Assembly: GCA_014841595.1 (NCBI GenBank)
Contig: JACYUE010000001.1
Location: forward strand, 2,716,996-2,780,995
Origin: Oxalobacteraceae sp. CFBP 8761
GTDB taxonomy: Bacteria > Pseudomonadota > Gammaproteobacteria > Burkholderiales > Burkholderiaceae_D
DNA: 64,000 nucleotides
Direction: 5' to 3'
Below, piece by piece: positions 9,233-19,800 of this stretch; positions within the stretch are counted from its first letter, which is position 1, and every line of letters starts with the position of its first letter. Below the pieces are notes generated by a model. It was not told where the DNA came from, did not search any database, and was given only the letters and a program-made list of their open reading frames with translations. Both the position numbers and the translations under genes were made by a program.

Positions 9233-10705
9233 TCAGGACATCGCCAGCTCGATGCAGTTGCGACCGGCGCGCTTGGCACGCGCCAATGCGGCGTGGGTAC
9301 GCACCGCCATCGAGTCGCCGCTCTCGCCCTCGCCCAACTGGGCCACGCCGAGGCTGACCGTGACGTGGTCACACCCGGGTATTTCGACCTGCTCGATCGC
9401 CGCGCGCAGCTTCTCGGCCATCTTCAGCGCGTCAATCGCGCTTGTGTGCGACGCGATCACCTGGAATTCTTCGCCGCCCGAGCGCACCAGCACGTCGCTC
9501 GCGCGCAGCAGCGCACTTGCCGTGTCGGCCACCGTACGCAGCACCAGGTCGCCCACCGGGTGGCCGAAGGTGTCGTTGATCTGGCTGAAGCGGTCGATGT
9601 CGAAGACGATCAGCGCCAGCGGCAGCCGGTAGCGGCGTGCGCGCTTGATTTCCTGTTCCAGCAAGCCTTCGCCGTGGCGGCGGTTGGCCAGGTCGGTCAG
9701 GGCATCGGTCGTGGCAAGATGCGTGATGCGGGCCAGCAGCGCCTCGTTCTCGCGCGTGATCTCGGCCATGCGCAGGCCATGCGCGGCCAGCCCGGCGACG
9801 TCGTCCAGTGCCTGCAACTGCGCTGACGAAAAAGGCCGTGCGTCGCCGAACAGCAGGCACAGGGAGCCCATGGGCCCGCCCGGACCCGGCGCGGGGATCG
9901 GCACCCCGACAACCATGCGCGCGCCAAAGGTATCAAGGCGCGCCGCCAGCGCCGGCTCGCCGGCCTTGTCGAGCGTATCGAGCAGCGTGAATTCCCCTGT
10001 TGCCGCCGCCAGCAGGCCGGGGAACGCATGGCGCAGTGGCGATTGCAGCAAGCGGCCATCGTGCGCGAGCAGCGCCGACAGGTGCAGGCCGTCCACGCCC
10101 TGCTCGGCCTCGAGATGCAGGTCGCCATCGCGATGCTGAAACAGCGCCGCATGCACGACGCCGGGCCAGCCGGCCAGCGCTGCGCACAGGCGCTCGGCAA
10201 AGCGTACGCTGTCGTCGGCATCGATCAATGCCTGCTGACAGACAGTACGCAGTGCCAGCAGCGTGCGCAGCTCGGCTTCCGATGGGGTGGACGCGCCAGG
10301 CGCCACCACACTGAATCCGGTGCGCATGCGCGCCGCCAGCAGCGCGCGGGTCTGCTGCGCGCGCAGCGGGCCGATGGCGTAGTCGAGCGGACCGAACGCC
10401 ATCAGCGCCGGCAGCCAGCGCGCGTTCGTGAAAGGACACAGCACCAGCACCGGTGCGCCGGCGCGCTCGGCGACCAGGGCGCCCAGCGCTGCCAGGTCGA
10501 TGGCGAGGTCGCAGCGTTCGAGGTCCAGCACGAGCAGGTCGGCCGGTTCGCGCGCCAGCAGCGCGCGCGCCTGCTCGGCCCCTGCCGCCACGCGCAGATT
10601 GGCGAACATGCCGTCGCAGCCGTGCTGGAAATCGGCGCGGCGCTGGCCGACGGGATTGACGAAGACGCAGGTAAAGTCTTCGTGCGCGCCGTCTTCTTGA
10701 TGCAT
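9233..10705 (-). CDS. Diguanylate cyclase with GAF-like sensor domain
   Basis: A 490-residue cytoplasmic c-di-GMP synthase. The N-terminal 130 residues are receiver-like or unassigned, a GAF-like region follows (about 150-310), then a GGDEF domain (about 330-490) with DALTDLANRRHGEG, FDIDRFSQINDTFGHPVGD and an active-site GGEEF. An RASD inhibitory I-site lies exactly five residues before GGEEF, so product inhibition is likely. The frame remains open far upstream across the opposite-strand SDR and ku genes, which is an artefact of G+C-rich codon bias. The ATG at 10705 has GGAG 7 bases upstream and begins the family-like sequence. No membrane segment is visible. Confidence 0.9.
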   Translation of the reverse strand: MHQEDGAHEDFTCVFVNPVGQRRADFQHGCDGMFANLRVAAGAEQARALLAREPADLLVLDLERCDLAIDLAALGALVAERAGAPVLVLCPFTNARWLPALMAFGPLDYAIGPLRAQQTRALLAARMRTGFSVVAPGASTPSEAELRTLLALRTVCQQALIDADDSVRFAERLCAALAGWPGVVHAALFQHRDGDLHLEAEQGVDGLHLSALLAHDGRLLQSPLRHAFPGLLAAATGEFTLLDTLDKAGEPALAARLDTFGARMVVGVPIPAPGPGGPMGSLCLLFGDARPFSSAQLQALDDVAGLAAHGLRMAEITRENEALLARITHLATTDALTDLANRRHGEGLLEQEIKRARRYRLPLALIVFDIDRFSQINDTFGHPVGDLVLRTVADTASALLRASDVLVRSGGEEFQVIASHTSAIDALKMAEKLRAAIEQVEIPGCDHVTVSLGVAQLGEGESGDSMAVRTHAALARAKRAGRNCIELAMS

Positions 10706-10882
10706 GGTGATTCTCCAGAGGTAGGTCCAGCCGCACCCTGTCGGCATGGCTGCAAGGCAAGTTTGCCATAAGCGGGCGTGCCAAGCATAGCAATTGTCGT
10801 CCTGTGTGTGGGAGCGCACCGTCGCACCATGGTGCGCGCCGAATACTCTTGCGAACGAAACCACACTCACGGGAGAACCACC

Positions 10883-11848
10883 ATGGCACATCAAGACGAC
10901 GTGGCAGCAAAGCAGCGCGCCATTCAGCAAGAACAGGACGCGCGCGACGCCAGGAAGAATGAATCCGAGAGTAAAGAAGCCGTCCAGACCGGCGTCGACC
11001 AGCCGGCGCCGCCGATGCCGGCGCAGCACCTGGCCAAGCCGGGCCTCGAAGCCGATATGGAAAGCAAACCGAAGTTCATGGCCGAGGGCTACAAGGGTAG
11101 CGGCAAGCTCGATGGCATGGCTGCGATCGTTACCGGCGCCGACTCGGGCATCGGGCGCGCGGTCGCGGTGCTGTTCGCACGCGAAGGCGCCGATGTCGCC
11201 GTCATGTATCTGAACGAAGATGTCGATGCGGCAGAAACCAAGCGCTGGATCGAGGCCGAAGGCCGCCGCTGCATCACGATCGCGGGCGACGTCAAGGATC
11301 CGGCATTCTGCAACGACGCGGTGCAGCAGGTGGTCGCTGCGTTTGGCCGGCTGGATGTCCTGGTCAATAACGCCGCATTCCAGGAACACGCCGATTCGAT
11401 CCTCGATATCACCGAAGAGCGTTTTGAAGAGACCTTCCGCACCAATATCTTCGGCTACTTCCACATGGCCAAGGCCGTCGTGCCGCACCTCAAGCGCGGC
11501 GCGTCGATCATCAATACGGGCTCGGTCACCGGTCTGAAAGGCTCGGCCAAGCTGATCGACTATTCGTCGACCAAGGGTGCAATCCACGCATTCACGATGT
11601 CGCTGGCCGGTAGCCTGCTCGACCAGGGCATCCGCGTAAACGCGGTGGCGCCAGGCCCCGTCTGGACGCCGCTGAACCCGGCCGACAAGGGCCCGGACGA
11701 CATCACCGAATTCGGCGCCAGCACCGACTACCGGCGCCCGGCCCAGCCTGAAGAACTGTCGCCGGCCTACGTGTTCCTGGCCTCGCCCGTGTGCTCGGGC
11801 TACATCACGGGCATCGTGTTGCCGGTGACCGGCGTCGTCGGCGAATAA
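10883..11848 (+). CDS. SDR-family oxidoreductase, YghA-like
   Basis: A 321-residue short-chain dehydrogenase with an extended N-terminus of about 75 polar residues, as in the YghA group. The NAD(P)-binding motif is TGADSGIGRA (from residue 84), NNAAFQEHA holds the NNAG-type motif, and the catalytic Ser...Tyr-x3-Lys is in GSVTG...DYSSTKGA. Start is the ATG at 10883 with GGGAG upstream; the earlier in-frame start at 10778 lacks support. It lies 24 bases before ku in the same orientation, so it may be transcribed with it. Substrate is unknown; YghA-like proteins act on aldehydes or are stress-linked. Confidence 0.88.
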   Translation: MAHQDDVAAKQRAIQQEQDARDARKNESESKEAVQTGVDQPAPPMPAQHLAKPGLEADMESKPKFMAEGYKGSGKLDGMAAIVTGADSGIGRAVAVLFAREGADVAVMYLNEDVDAAETKRWIEAEGRRCITIAGDVKDPAFCNDAVQQVVAAFGRLDVLVNNAAFQEHADSILDITEERFEETFRTNIFGYFHMAKAVVPHLKRGASIINTGSVTGLKGSAKLIDYSSTKGAIHAFTMSLAGSLLDQGIRVNAVAPGPVWTPLNPADKGPDDITEFGASTDYRRPAQPEELSPAYVFLASPVCSGYITGIVLPVTGVVGE

Positions 11849-11872
11849 CAGACCCAGAGCGAGGAGCAGGCA

Positions 11873-12910
11873 ATGGCACGCAGCATGTGGAAGGGCGCGA
11901 TCAGTTTCGGACTGGTCCACATTCCGGTCGATATGTATCCCGCGGTCGAAACCAAGGGGCTCGACCTGACGATGCTCGACCGGCGTGATTTTTCGCCGGT
12001 CGGGTTCAAACGCTACAACAAGGGCAATGGCAAGGAAGTCGTGTGGGACGACATCGTCAAGGGCTATGAGTACGAGGATGGCGAGTACGTCGTGCTGTCG
12101 GACGAAGACCTGCGCCGGGCCAATCCGGAAGCGACGCAGACGATCGACATCCAGGCCTTCGTCGACGCTGGCGATGTGCCGCTGATCTACTACGACCAGC
12201 CGTATTACCTGGCGCCCGGCAAGGGCGGCGCGAAAGTCTATGCGCTCTTGCGCGAGACGCTGCGCGAAGCGGGCAAGATCGGCATCGCGCACGTGGTCAT
12301 CCGCGTCAAGCAGCATCTGGCGGCGCTGATCTGCGTGGGCGACACGATCGTGCTCAATACGCTGCGCTACCCGGACGAGATGCGCGACGCGGGTGAACTC
12401 AAGATCCCGTCGCCCAATTCGAAAACGGCGTCCGTCACCGTCAAGGAACTCAAGATGGCGATGGCCCTGGTCGAGGGCATGAGCGAAGACTGGGCGCCGG
12501 CGCAATACCACGACAGTTACCGCGAAGATGTGCTGGCCCTGGTCAAGAAGAAGATCAAGGCCAAGCAGACCAAAACGATCACCCAGCCCGAGCCCGAGAA
12601 GGAAAAGCGCACCACCGGCAAGGTCATCGACCTGGTTGCCCTGCTCCAGGCCAGCCTTGGCAAGAAGCCGGCCAAGGCAGCGCTGGCCGCGCTTGACGAC
12701 GATGACGACGACGACGATCCGCCGCCACGCAAGTCGCGCAAACCGGTCGACGACGAGGATAGCGGGGACGACCAGCCGCCTCCACGTGCGCGCAAGGCGG
12801 CTACGTCAGGGGCCCGTGCCACTGCCACCAAGGCAGCGGCCAAGCCAGCAGCGAAGAAGGCGGCGGCCAAGTCCGCAACCAAGGCGCCTGCGCGCAAGAA
12901 GGCGGCGTGA
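11873..12910 (+). CDS. ku: Ku DNA end-binding protein
   Basis: Bacterial Ku forms a homodimeric ring on double-strand DNA ends and recruits LigD in non-homologous end joining. The 345-residue product has the Ku core in about residues 1-255, starting ARSMWKGAISFGLVHIPVD. A long tail follows: an acidic run of consecutive Asp residues (about 277-284), then a Lys/Ala/Pro-rich basic stretch to the end. Such Lys-rich tails in bacterial Ku bind DNA and aid bridging. It is preceded by an SDR gene and followed, after one small gene, by convergent ligD. Confidence 0.97.
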   Translation: MARSMWKGAISFGLVHIPVDMYPAVETKGLDLTMLDRRDFSPVGFKRYNKGNGKEVVWDDIVKGYEYEDGEYVVLSDEDLRRANPEATQTIDIQAFVDAGDVPLIYYDQPYYLAPGKGGAKVYALLRETLREAGKIGIAHVVIRVKQHLAALICVGDTIVLNTLRYPDEMRDAGELKIPSPNSKTASVTVKELKMAMALVEGMSEDWAPAQYHDSYREDVLALVKKKIKAKQTKTITQPEPEKEKRTTGKVIDLVALLQASLGKKPAKAALAALDDDDDDDDPPPRKSRKPVDDEDSGDDQPPPRARKAATSGARATATKAAAKPAAKKAAAKSATKAPARKKAA

Positions 12911-13146
12911 GGATGGACGGATTCATCGACTTTCTCCAATGGCCTGCAATGGCCGTCAGCCTGATTGCCGCCTACCTGGTCGGCGCCAAGCGCGCCGAGC
13001 GCCGCATCCTGGGCTTCTGGACGTTCATCTTCAGTAACGTGCTGTGGATCATCTGGGGCTGGCACGACGAAGCCTGGGCGCTCATTGCGCTGCAGGTCGC
13101 GCTGCTGGCCATGAACGTGCGCGGCATCTTCAGGAACGAGGCCTAG
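12907..13146 (+). CDS. Small two-helix membrane protein
   Basis: A hypothetical protein of 77-79 residues with two hydrophobic helices (about residues 10-27 and 35-70, the latter containing FWTFIFSNVLWIIWGW). It overlaps the ku stop by 4 bases if the GTG at 12907 is used, or starts at the ATG at 12913. The tight junction suggests co-expression with ku. I do not recognise a characterised family. Basic residues between the helices (KRAERR) suggest a defined topology. Confidence 0.65.
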   Translation: MRMDGFIDFLQWPAMAVSLIAAYLVGAKRAERRILGFWTFIFSNVLWIIWGWHDEAWALIALQVALLAMNVRGIFRNEA

Positions 13147-13168
13147 CGCACCGAGCTCACCTTCACCC

Positions 13169-15739
13169 TCAGGGCACGAACCCGAGCTGCTTCATCGCCT
13201 TGGTCAGTGTCCTGGCCGCCGTGGCATAGTTCTGCCACGGCGTATTTCCCACATCCAGCCGCTCATGCACATTGGCGATCGTCCACTGGTCGCTCGATGT
13301 CAGCGTGTCCAGCTCATCCCAGCCCAGCGGCACTGAAATCCCCAGCCCCGGGCGCGAACGCGCCGACCATGCGGCCACCGTCGTCGCCCCCTGCCCGTTG
13401 CGCAGGTAATCGATGAAGATTTTGCCGACCCGGTTTTTCGGCCCGCTCTTGAAGGCAAAACGCTCGGGCAGCGTTTGTGCCATGTGGTGCACGATCGCCT
13501 GAGAGAAGCGCTTGACGGTGTCCCAGTCGTGATTACCCTTGATCGGCACCACGACGTGCAAGCCCTTGCCGCCGCTGGTTTTCAGGAACGCCGGCAAACC
13601 CAGTTCGTCCAGGAAGGCGTGCATCAGCTGCGCTGCTTCCTGCATCTCGGGCCACTTGATGCCGTCGCCCGGATCGAGGTCGAACACCATCCGGTTCGGT
13701 TTCTGGTAACTGCCTTTGAACGCGTTCTGGGTATGGATCTCCACCACGTTCCACTGCGCTGACGACAGGATGCCCGGCGGCGTGGCCACTTCGAGCATGG
13801 GCGGATGCTCCGGGTCGAGCGCCTGGTCCAGGTCGCGCAGGCCAGTCATCTTGCGCACGTCGACGTGCTTCTGGAAAAACAGCTCGCCGCCCACGCCCTC
13901 GGGCGCACGCACGAGCGACACCGGGCGGCCTTTCAGATGTTCCATCATCAACTCGCCCACCAGCGCGTAATAGCGCACCAGCGCCAGCTTGGTGGCGCCC
14001 GACGCCTTGTCGATCACGCGCTCGCCGTTGGTGATCTTCAGCGATGCCGGCAGCTTGCCCTGTGCGGCCACCGGCTCGTCATCTGTGACGTCTTCTACCG
14101 GAAGTGCCTGCTCACGGGTGATGTTCCTGGCCGGTTTGTCCTTGCGCAGCCCCTGGAACACGGGATGGCGCACGGCGCCGCCGCTCGTCCAGTCCGAGAA
14201 ACTCACTTCCGCTACCAGCACCGGCTTGACCCAGTGGTGCGCGCGCCCCGGCACGGCGCGCGGCGGGAACGGGCTCGCGTCGGTGCGCAGCGCCTCGAGT
14301 TGTTCCGCGATGCTGGTCAGGGTCGCGTGGTTGAAACCCGAGCCGACGTTGCCGGCATAGCGCAGCACGCCGTCTTCGTCATGGACCCCGAGCAGCAGCG
14401 CACCGATGCCGGTGCGCGCGCCTTTCGGGTCGGTGAAGCCGCCGATGACGAATTCCTGGCGCCGGCCGCATTTCAACTTGATCCAGTCGGGCGAACGGCG
14501 CGACACATAGCGGGCGTCGCGCCGCTTGCCGATCACGCCTTCGAGACCGATCTTGCAGGCGGCGACGATCAGTTCATCCGGCTTGGCGCCGAATTCGGCA
14601 GAGAACCGCACCTTGTCGGATTTGGCCTTCTTGAGCACCTGTTCGAGCACCGTGCGGCGGTCGACCAGCGGCATCTCGCGCAGGTCGTGGCCGTCGAAGT
14701 ACGGAATGTCGAACAGGAAGTAATCGATGTCGACGGCGCCGTTGCCGTCGAATGCCGCCTGCAGCAGGCCAAAATCGGGCTTGCCATCGTCGTCGTGCAC
14801 GACGATTTCGCCGTCGTACCAGCCGTCGGGCAGCGCCATGCGCTCCAGCTCTTCCTTCAGGGGCATGAGCTTGTCGGTCCAGTCGTTCGCATTGCGTGTG
14901 ATGAGACGCACCATGCCCCCCTCGATGCGCGCGAGCATCCGGTAGCCGTCGAACTTGACTTCGAACAGCCAGTTTTCGGGGTCGGGCGGCGGCGCATCGA
15001 CGAGCGTGGCCAGTTCAGGCGAGAATTTGGCGGGCAGCGGCGACGTGGCGTCTTGCGTCGCCGCGCGCTTTGCCGGTGCCTTCTTTGCTGCCGTTTTTTT
15101 GGCGGGTGCTTTTTTGGCGGGTGCCTTCTTTGCAGGCGCCGCCTTCACGTCCTCGCGCAGCGCTTCGACCTTCTGCGCCGCCCGCTTCGGCATCGGCAAT
15201 GCCTTCACGCTGTCGGGCAGTTCATCGACCAGCGAGAATTCGGCTGCCGGGCGCGCGTAATCGTCCTTCTCCTTGATCAGCAACCATGGCGGCTGTTTTT
15301 CGCCACGGCCCTTCATCCGTACCAGCGTCCAGCGGCCGTGCATCTTGTGACCGTACAGCGCGAACTTGATGCTGCCTTTGGCAAAGCCAGCGCGCGGGTC
15401 TTCCAGCGGCTCCCAGGTGCCCTTGTCCCAGATGATCACCTTGCCGGCGCCGTACTGCTTGGCCGGGATCGTGCCTTCGAAGTCCGAGTACGAGATCGGG
15501 TGGTCCTCGACCTCCACGGCCATCCGCTTGTCGTGCGTGTCGTAGCTGGGGCCTTTTGGCACGGCCCAGCTTTTCATCGTGCCGTCGAGCTCGAGCCGGA
15601 AATCGTAGTGCAGGCGGCTGGCCCAGTGCTTCTGGATCACGAAGGTAAGCACGTCCTGCCCCGCCTTCCCGCCGTCGGCCGGCTCGGTCGTGATATCGAA
15701 ATTGCGTTTGGCTTTATAGGCTTTGAGCGCGTCCGTCAT
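13169..15739 (-). CDS. ligD: DNA ligase D, three-domain NHEJ ligase
   Basis: An 856-residue multifunctional end-joining enzyme. Order of domains: phosphoesterase (about 20-170, WASRLHYDFRLELDG and related His motifs), ATP-dependent ligase (about 230-530, adenylation Lys262 in EVKFDGYR), and polymerase/primase (about 560-850, metal-binding FDLDPGDG). This PE-LIG-POL order is the usual proteobacterial arrangement. The linker at about 200-230 is a Lys/Ala/Pro-rich repeat resembling histone H1 tails, like the tail of the neighbouring Ku. It is convergent with the ku gene cluster. Confidence 0.97.
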   Translation of the reverse strand: MTDALKAYKAKRNFDITTEPADGGKAGQDVLTFVIQKHWASRLHYDFRLELDGTMKSWAVPKGPSYDTHDKRMAVEVEDHPISYSDFEGTIPAKQYGAGKVIIWDKGTWEPLEDPRAGFAKGSIKFALYGHKMHGRWTLVRMKGRGEKQPPWLLIKEKDDYARPAAEFSLVDELPDSVKALPMPKRAAQKVEALREDVKAAPAKKAPAKKAPAKKTAAKKAPAKRAATQDATSPLPAKFSPELATLVDAPPPDPENWLFEVKFDGYRMLARIEGGMVRLITRNANDWTDKLMPLKEELERMALPDGWYDGEIVVHDDDGKPDFGLLQAAFDGNGAVDIDYFLFDIPYFDGHDLREMPLVDRRTVLEQVLKKAKSDKVRFSAEFGAKPDELIVAACKIGLEGVIGKRRDARYVSRRSPDWIKLKCGRRQEFVIGGFTDPKGARTGIGALLLGVHDEDGVLRYAGNVGSGFNHATLTSIAEQLEALRTDASPFPPRAVPGRAHHWVKPVLVAEVSFSDWTSGGAVRHPVFQGLRKDKPARNITREQALPVEDVTDDEPVAAQGKLPASLKITNGERVIDKASGATKLALVRYYALVGELMMEHLKGRPVSLVRAPEGVGGELFFQKHVDVRKMTGLRDLDQALDPEHPPMLEVATPPGILSSAQWNVVEIHTQNAFKGSYQKPNRMVFDLDPGDGIKWPEMQEAAQLMHAFLDELGLPAFLKTSGGKGLHVVVPIKGNHDWDTVKRFSQAIVHHMAQTLPERFAFKSGPKNRVGKIFIDYLRNGQGATTVAAWSARSRPGLGISVPLGWDELDTLTSSDQWTIANVHERLDVGNTPWQNYATAARTLTKAMKQLGFVP

Positions 15740-15861
15740 GGCAATCCCTGGGAAATTCGATCGTGCCAGCGTAGTCCCGTGGCGCGCCGCGGACTGTACG
15801 GCAACTCACGCTGACAGGGGCTGTTATGATTACTGCAAGCCGCCAACCGCGAAGGGACACC

Positions 15862-16803
15862 ATGCAGCGAATCGTTTTTCTCGACCGTGACAGCCTGCGC
15901 GCCAACGTACGCATACCCGCCTTCGAGCATACCTGGCAAGACCATGCCGCCACCGCGGTCGATGACGTCGTGGCACGCCTGGCCGGCGCCACCGTCGCCA
16001 TCACCAACAAGGTGCCGTTGCGGGCCGACGCCATCGCGCGACTGCCCGACCTGAAGATGGTCGCCGTCGCCGCGACCGGCACCGACAACGTTGATCTGGC
16101 AGCCTGCCGCGCGGCCGGCATCGTGGTGGCCAATATCCGCAATTATTCGCTGGTATCGGTGCCCGAGCACTGCTTCACCTTGATTCTGGCGCTGCGCCGC
16201 AATCTGCGCGCCTACGCGGCCGACGTCGAGGCGGGCAAGTGGGAAACCTCGAGCCGCTTTTGCCTGCTCGACCACCCGATCGGCGACCTGGCCGGCACGC
16301 GCCTGGGCATCGTCGGCTACGGCGCGCTGGGCCGGCAAGTGGCCAGCATCGCGCGCGCTTTCGGCATGGAGGTCGTCGCCACCTCGCGCTCGCCGATCAC
16401 CGATACGGACGTCACGGCGCTGCCGCTGGACGAGTTGCTGGCGACGTCGCAGGTGGTGAGCCTGCACGTACCGCTGACTGACGCGACGCGCCACATGATC
16501 GGCGCGCGCGAACTCGCTCTGATGCAGCCCGGCGCGCTCCTGATCAACACGGCGCGCGGCGGCCTGGTCGACGAGGCGGCGCTGGCGAACGTGCTGATGG
16601 AAGGCCGCATCGCCGCCGGCTTCGATGTCCTGAGCGAAGAGCCGCCCGGTTCGAACAATCCGCTGCTGCGCCTGCGCCTGCCGCACTTTCTGCTCACGCC
16701 GCACATCGCGTGGGCCAGCTTTGGCGCAATGCAGACGCTGGCCGACATGCTGGTCGATAATATCGAAGCGTGGCATGCCGGCACGCCAACCAACGTCGTT
16801 TAA
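15862..16803 (+). CDS. D-2-hydroxyacid dehydrogenase, HprA-like
   Basis: A 313-residue NAD-dependent dehydrogenase of the D-isomer-specific family, probably acting on glycerate/hydroxypyruvate or another 2-keto acid. It carries the Rossmann motif GIVGYGALGRQVA (about 149-161), the catalytic Arg in INTARGGLVDEAAL, a Glu in the DVLSEEPP stretch, and the catalytic His in LLTPHIAWAS. The ATG at 15862 has AAGGGA upstream; an earlier in-frame ATG at 15826 gives an implausible N-terminus. It overlaps the stop of the convergent kinase gene by 4 bases. Confidence 0.88.
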   Translation: MQRIVFLDRDSLRANVRIPAFEHTWQDHAATAVDDVVARLAGATVAITNKVPLRADAIARLPDLKMVAVAATGTDNVDLAACRAAGIVVANIRNYSLVSVPEHCFTLILALRRNLRAYAADVEAGKWETSSRFCLLDHPIGDLAGTRLGIVGYGALGRQVASIARAFGMEVVATSRSPITDTDVTALPLDELLATSQVVSLHVPLTDATRHMIGARELALMQPGALLINTARGGLVDEAALANVLMEGRIAAGFDVLSEEPPGSNNPLLRLRLPHFLLTPHIAWASFGAMQTLADMLVDNIEAWHAGTPTNVV

Positions 16804-19800
16804 ACAGCGGCGCTGACCGTGGCCGCCAGGGCCTCGGGCGCTTTCTGCGGCAGTTCGAGCAGGAAGGCCGTCCCGGCGTCCGGCAGGCTCACGACGCGGA
16901 TCGTCCCACCCATCAGCGTCGTGACGATGTTGTAGACGATGTTCAGTCCCAGACCGGTGCCACCCTGGCCCATGCGCGTCGTGAAGAACGGATCGAAGAT
17001 CCGGCCCAGGTAGGCCGGGTCGATGCCGCGGCCGTCGTCGCGGAACGTGAGCGTGACCTGGCCGTCGGTTTCCAGCGCCGTCAGCGTCATCACGCCGCCC
17101 GGGCCGTCGAACGCGTGCAGCATTGCGTTGTTGACGAAGTTGATGATCACCTGGCCCAGCGGGCCAGGAAAACTGTCCATGACAATCCCGGCCGGCACAT
17201 CGATGTCGAGCCGGTGCCCGCTCAGGCGCACCGTATTCATCAGGGTCGCGCCGATTTCATGGCAGGCCTGGGCCAGGTCGAACCGGCGCCGCTGGGCACT
17301 GGCCTGGTCGACCGAGACCTGGCGGAAGCTGCTCACCAGTTCGGCCGCATTGTGCAGGCTGCGCACGATCAGCTGCGACGCGTCGCGCGCCGCGCCCATG
17401 TAATCGGCCAGGTCGGACCGCTTGAGCGTGGTGGCCTCGAACTGCGCCGCCACCGCGTGCGTGCGTTCCTGCAGCGTGCTGGCCATGAGAAGGCTGTTGC
17501 CGATCGGCGTATTGAGTTCGTGCGCCACGCCGGCCACGAGCGAACCCAGTGACGCCAGCCGCTCCTGCGCCGCCAGTTGCACCTGGGTTTCCTTCAGGCG
17601 CGCGTAGGCTTCGGCATTGTCCATGGCCACGCCGACATAGGCCGCCAGCGTACCGAGCATGTCGAGGTGGACCTGGCCGTAGGCGCTTGCCTCCAGGCTT
17701 TGCACCGTCAGTGCGCCCAGCACGCGCTCACCCGCCGTCACCGGCACGCATAGCAACGAGCCCGGCATCGGGAGTGCAGCCGCCGGTGCGGCCAGCGCCA
17801 CTGCAGCAGCCAGGTCAGGCGCGTCGGGCAGGCAGGCCCGCAGTTCGGCGTCGACATCCGTCAGCAAGAATGCGCGGTTCTCGTTCACGCAGCGCGCCAG
17901 CAGGTGCCCGGCCGGATCGAAGGCCAGCTCGCGCGGCGCCTCGCGCCGGCCGAACGCCATCGCGAACGGCAGCTCGAGCACGCCGCGCTCGCGCTGGCGC
18001 AGCGCGACGGCAAACAACGGTGCATCCATCAGCGCCTTGACGTGCTGGTACAGCGTCAGCATGATCGCCTCGTGGTCGAGGTTCGTGGTCAGCATGCGCC
18101 CCATCTCCGACAGCAGCGCGATGTTGCGGTGTGCACGCTCGACCGATTCCTTCTGACGTTCGACCTCGCGCTTGCCGCGCTCGGCCGCTTCTTTCTGCAG
18201 CAGCAGCTCGCCGGTGCGGGCGTCGACTTCGCGCGCGAGCAAGCCCTGGCGCGTCACGAGCGCGCCAATGCGCAGCCGGTAGGCGAGGTACGACAGCGTC
18301 ACCACGAGCGCCACGGCCAGCGTGCGGAACCACCATGTCTTCCAGTATGGCGGCGTGACCGTGATCGCGAGCGTGGCTGCCTCCTTGCTCCAGACGCCAT
18401 CCTTGTTGCTGGCCCGGACCCGGAACACGTATTGGCCGGGATCGAGATTGGTATAGGTGGCAAAGCGCCGCCCCGCGCCGGTATTGACCCAGTTGGCGTC
18501 GAAGCCTTCGAGCTGGTAGGCGTACAGGTTGCCCATCGGGTCGGCGTAGTGCAGCGCCGCGAACTCGAGCGAGATCACGGTGTCGCGGTGCGACAGCGTG
18601 ATCTCCCGTTGCGCCGCCAGGTTGTGGATGCCGCGCGAGCGGTTCAATACCTGCAGGTCGGTGATGGCAACGGTTGGCGGGAAGGGATTGTCATGCACGT
18701 CGGCCGGGTTGAATGACGTGACGCCGCTCACGCCGCCAAAGTGCAGCTGCCCGTCGGCGCCGCGCCGGCCGGCGCCGACGAAATAGGCACCGTCGATCAA
18801 GCCATCCTTGGCGTTATAACTCTTGGTCTGGCCGGTGACCGGGTCGACGCGCGTGATGCCGGCGGTCGTGCTGGCCCAGATGATGCCGGCGTTGTCTTCG
18901 AGGATGGCGCCGATCGACTGCGCATCCTGGCTGCTGAAAGGATAGTAGCGAAACGAGGTGCGTCCGCCAGCCTGCACCATCCGGTGCAGGCCCCCTGCGG
19001 TGCCGACCCACAGGTGGCCGTCCTTGGACTCGAGCAGATGATACACACGACTGTGGCGCAGGCTCGCGCCATCGTGCTGGTCATGGCGAAAGCGGCTGAA
19101 CGTGCCGCTGGCGGGGTCAAAGCGCTCCAGGCCCGATTCGGTGCCGATCCACAGCACCCCGCGCCGGTCTTCGACCAGGGCAAAGCCATAGTTGTCGCCC
19201 AGGCTCGTGGCGTCACCCGGCACATTGCGCCAGTGGCGCACGGTGGTGGCACCAGGCGCGACTGCCGACAGGCCATCGCGCGTCATGACCCACAGCGTGC
19301 CGTCGCGGCCCTCGCGCAGCGCCTGTATATGATTGGCGCCCGGACTCTGGCCCAATTCGACACGCCCCATGCGCCCGCGCGCGTCGCGCCACGCCAGGCC
19401 GGTGGGGGTGCCGATCCAGAGCCGCCCCCCGGCCTGCGCCAGCGCAGTGACGACCGTGCCCGTGAACGCATCGGTGCCGAAGCGCCGGGTCGTGCGCGTG
19501 GCCGGGTCGAGCAGCATCAGGCCATCGCCGCTGGTGCCCAGCCACAGGCGCCCGGCCGGGTCGTCGACAATGGCCCGCACCCTGGCGCGCCCCATCCCTT
19601 CCGTCTCGCCAAAGCGCGCAAAGCCCCCGCTGGCAAGATCGGTGCGATTGATCCCGCCAAAATACGTGCCGACCCACAGCGTACCGGTGCGGTCGACCAG
19701 CAGCGCCGAGACCATGTTGTCGGACAGGCTGTGCCGATCCTGTGGCAGATGGCGGTAGCCGGTGAACCGGCCGCTGGACGGATCGAGCCACTTCAGGCCA

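Noticed and set aside
10706..12511. Upstream extension of the GGDEF frame across the SDR and ku genes
   Set aside because: It is antisense to two clear genes, and the ATG at 10705 has a good ribosome-binding site and family-like N-terminus.
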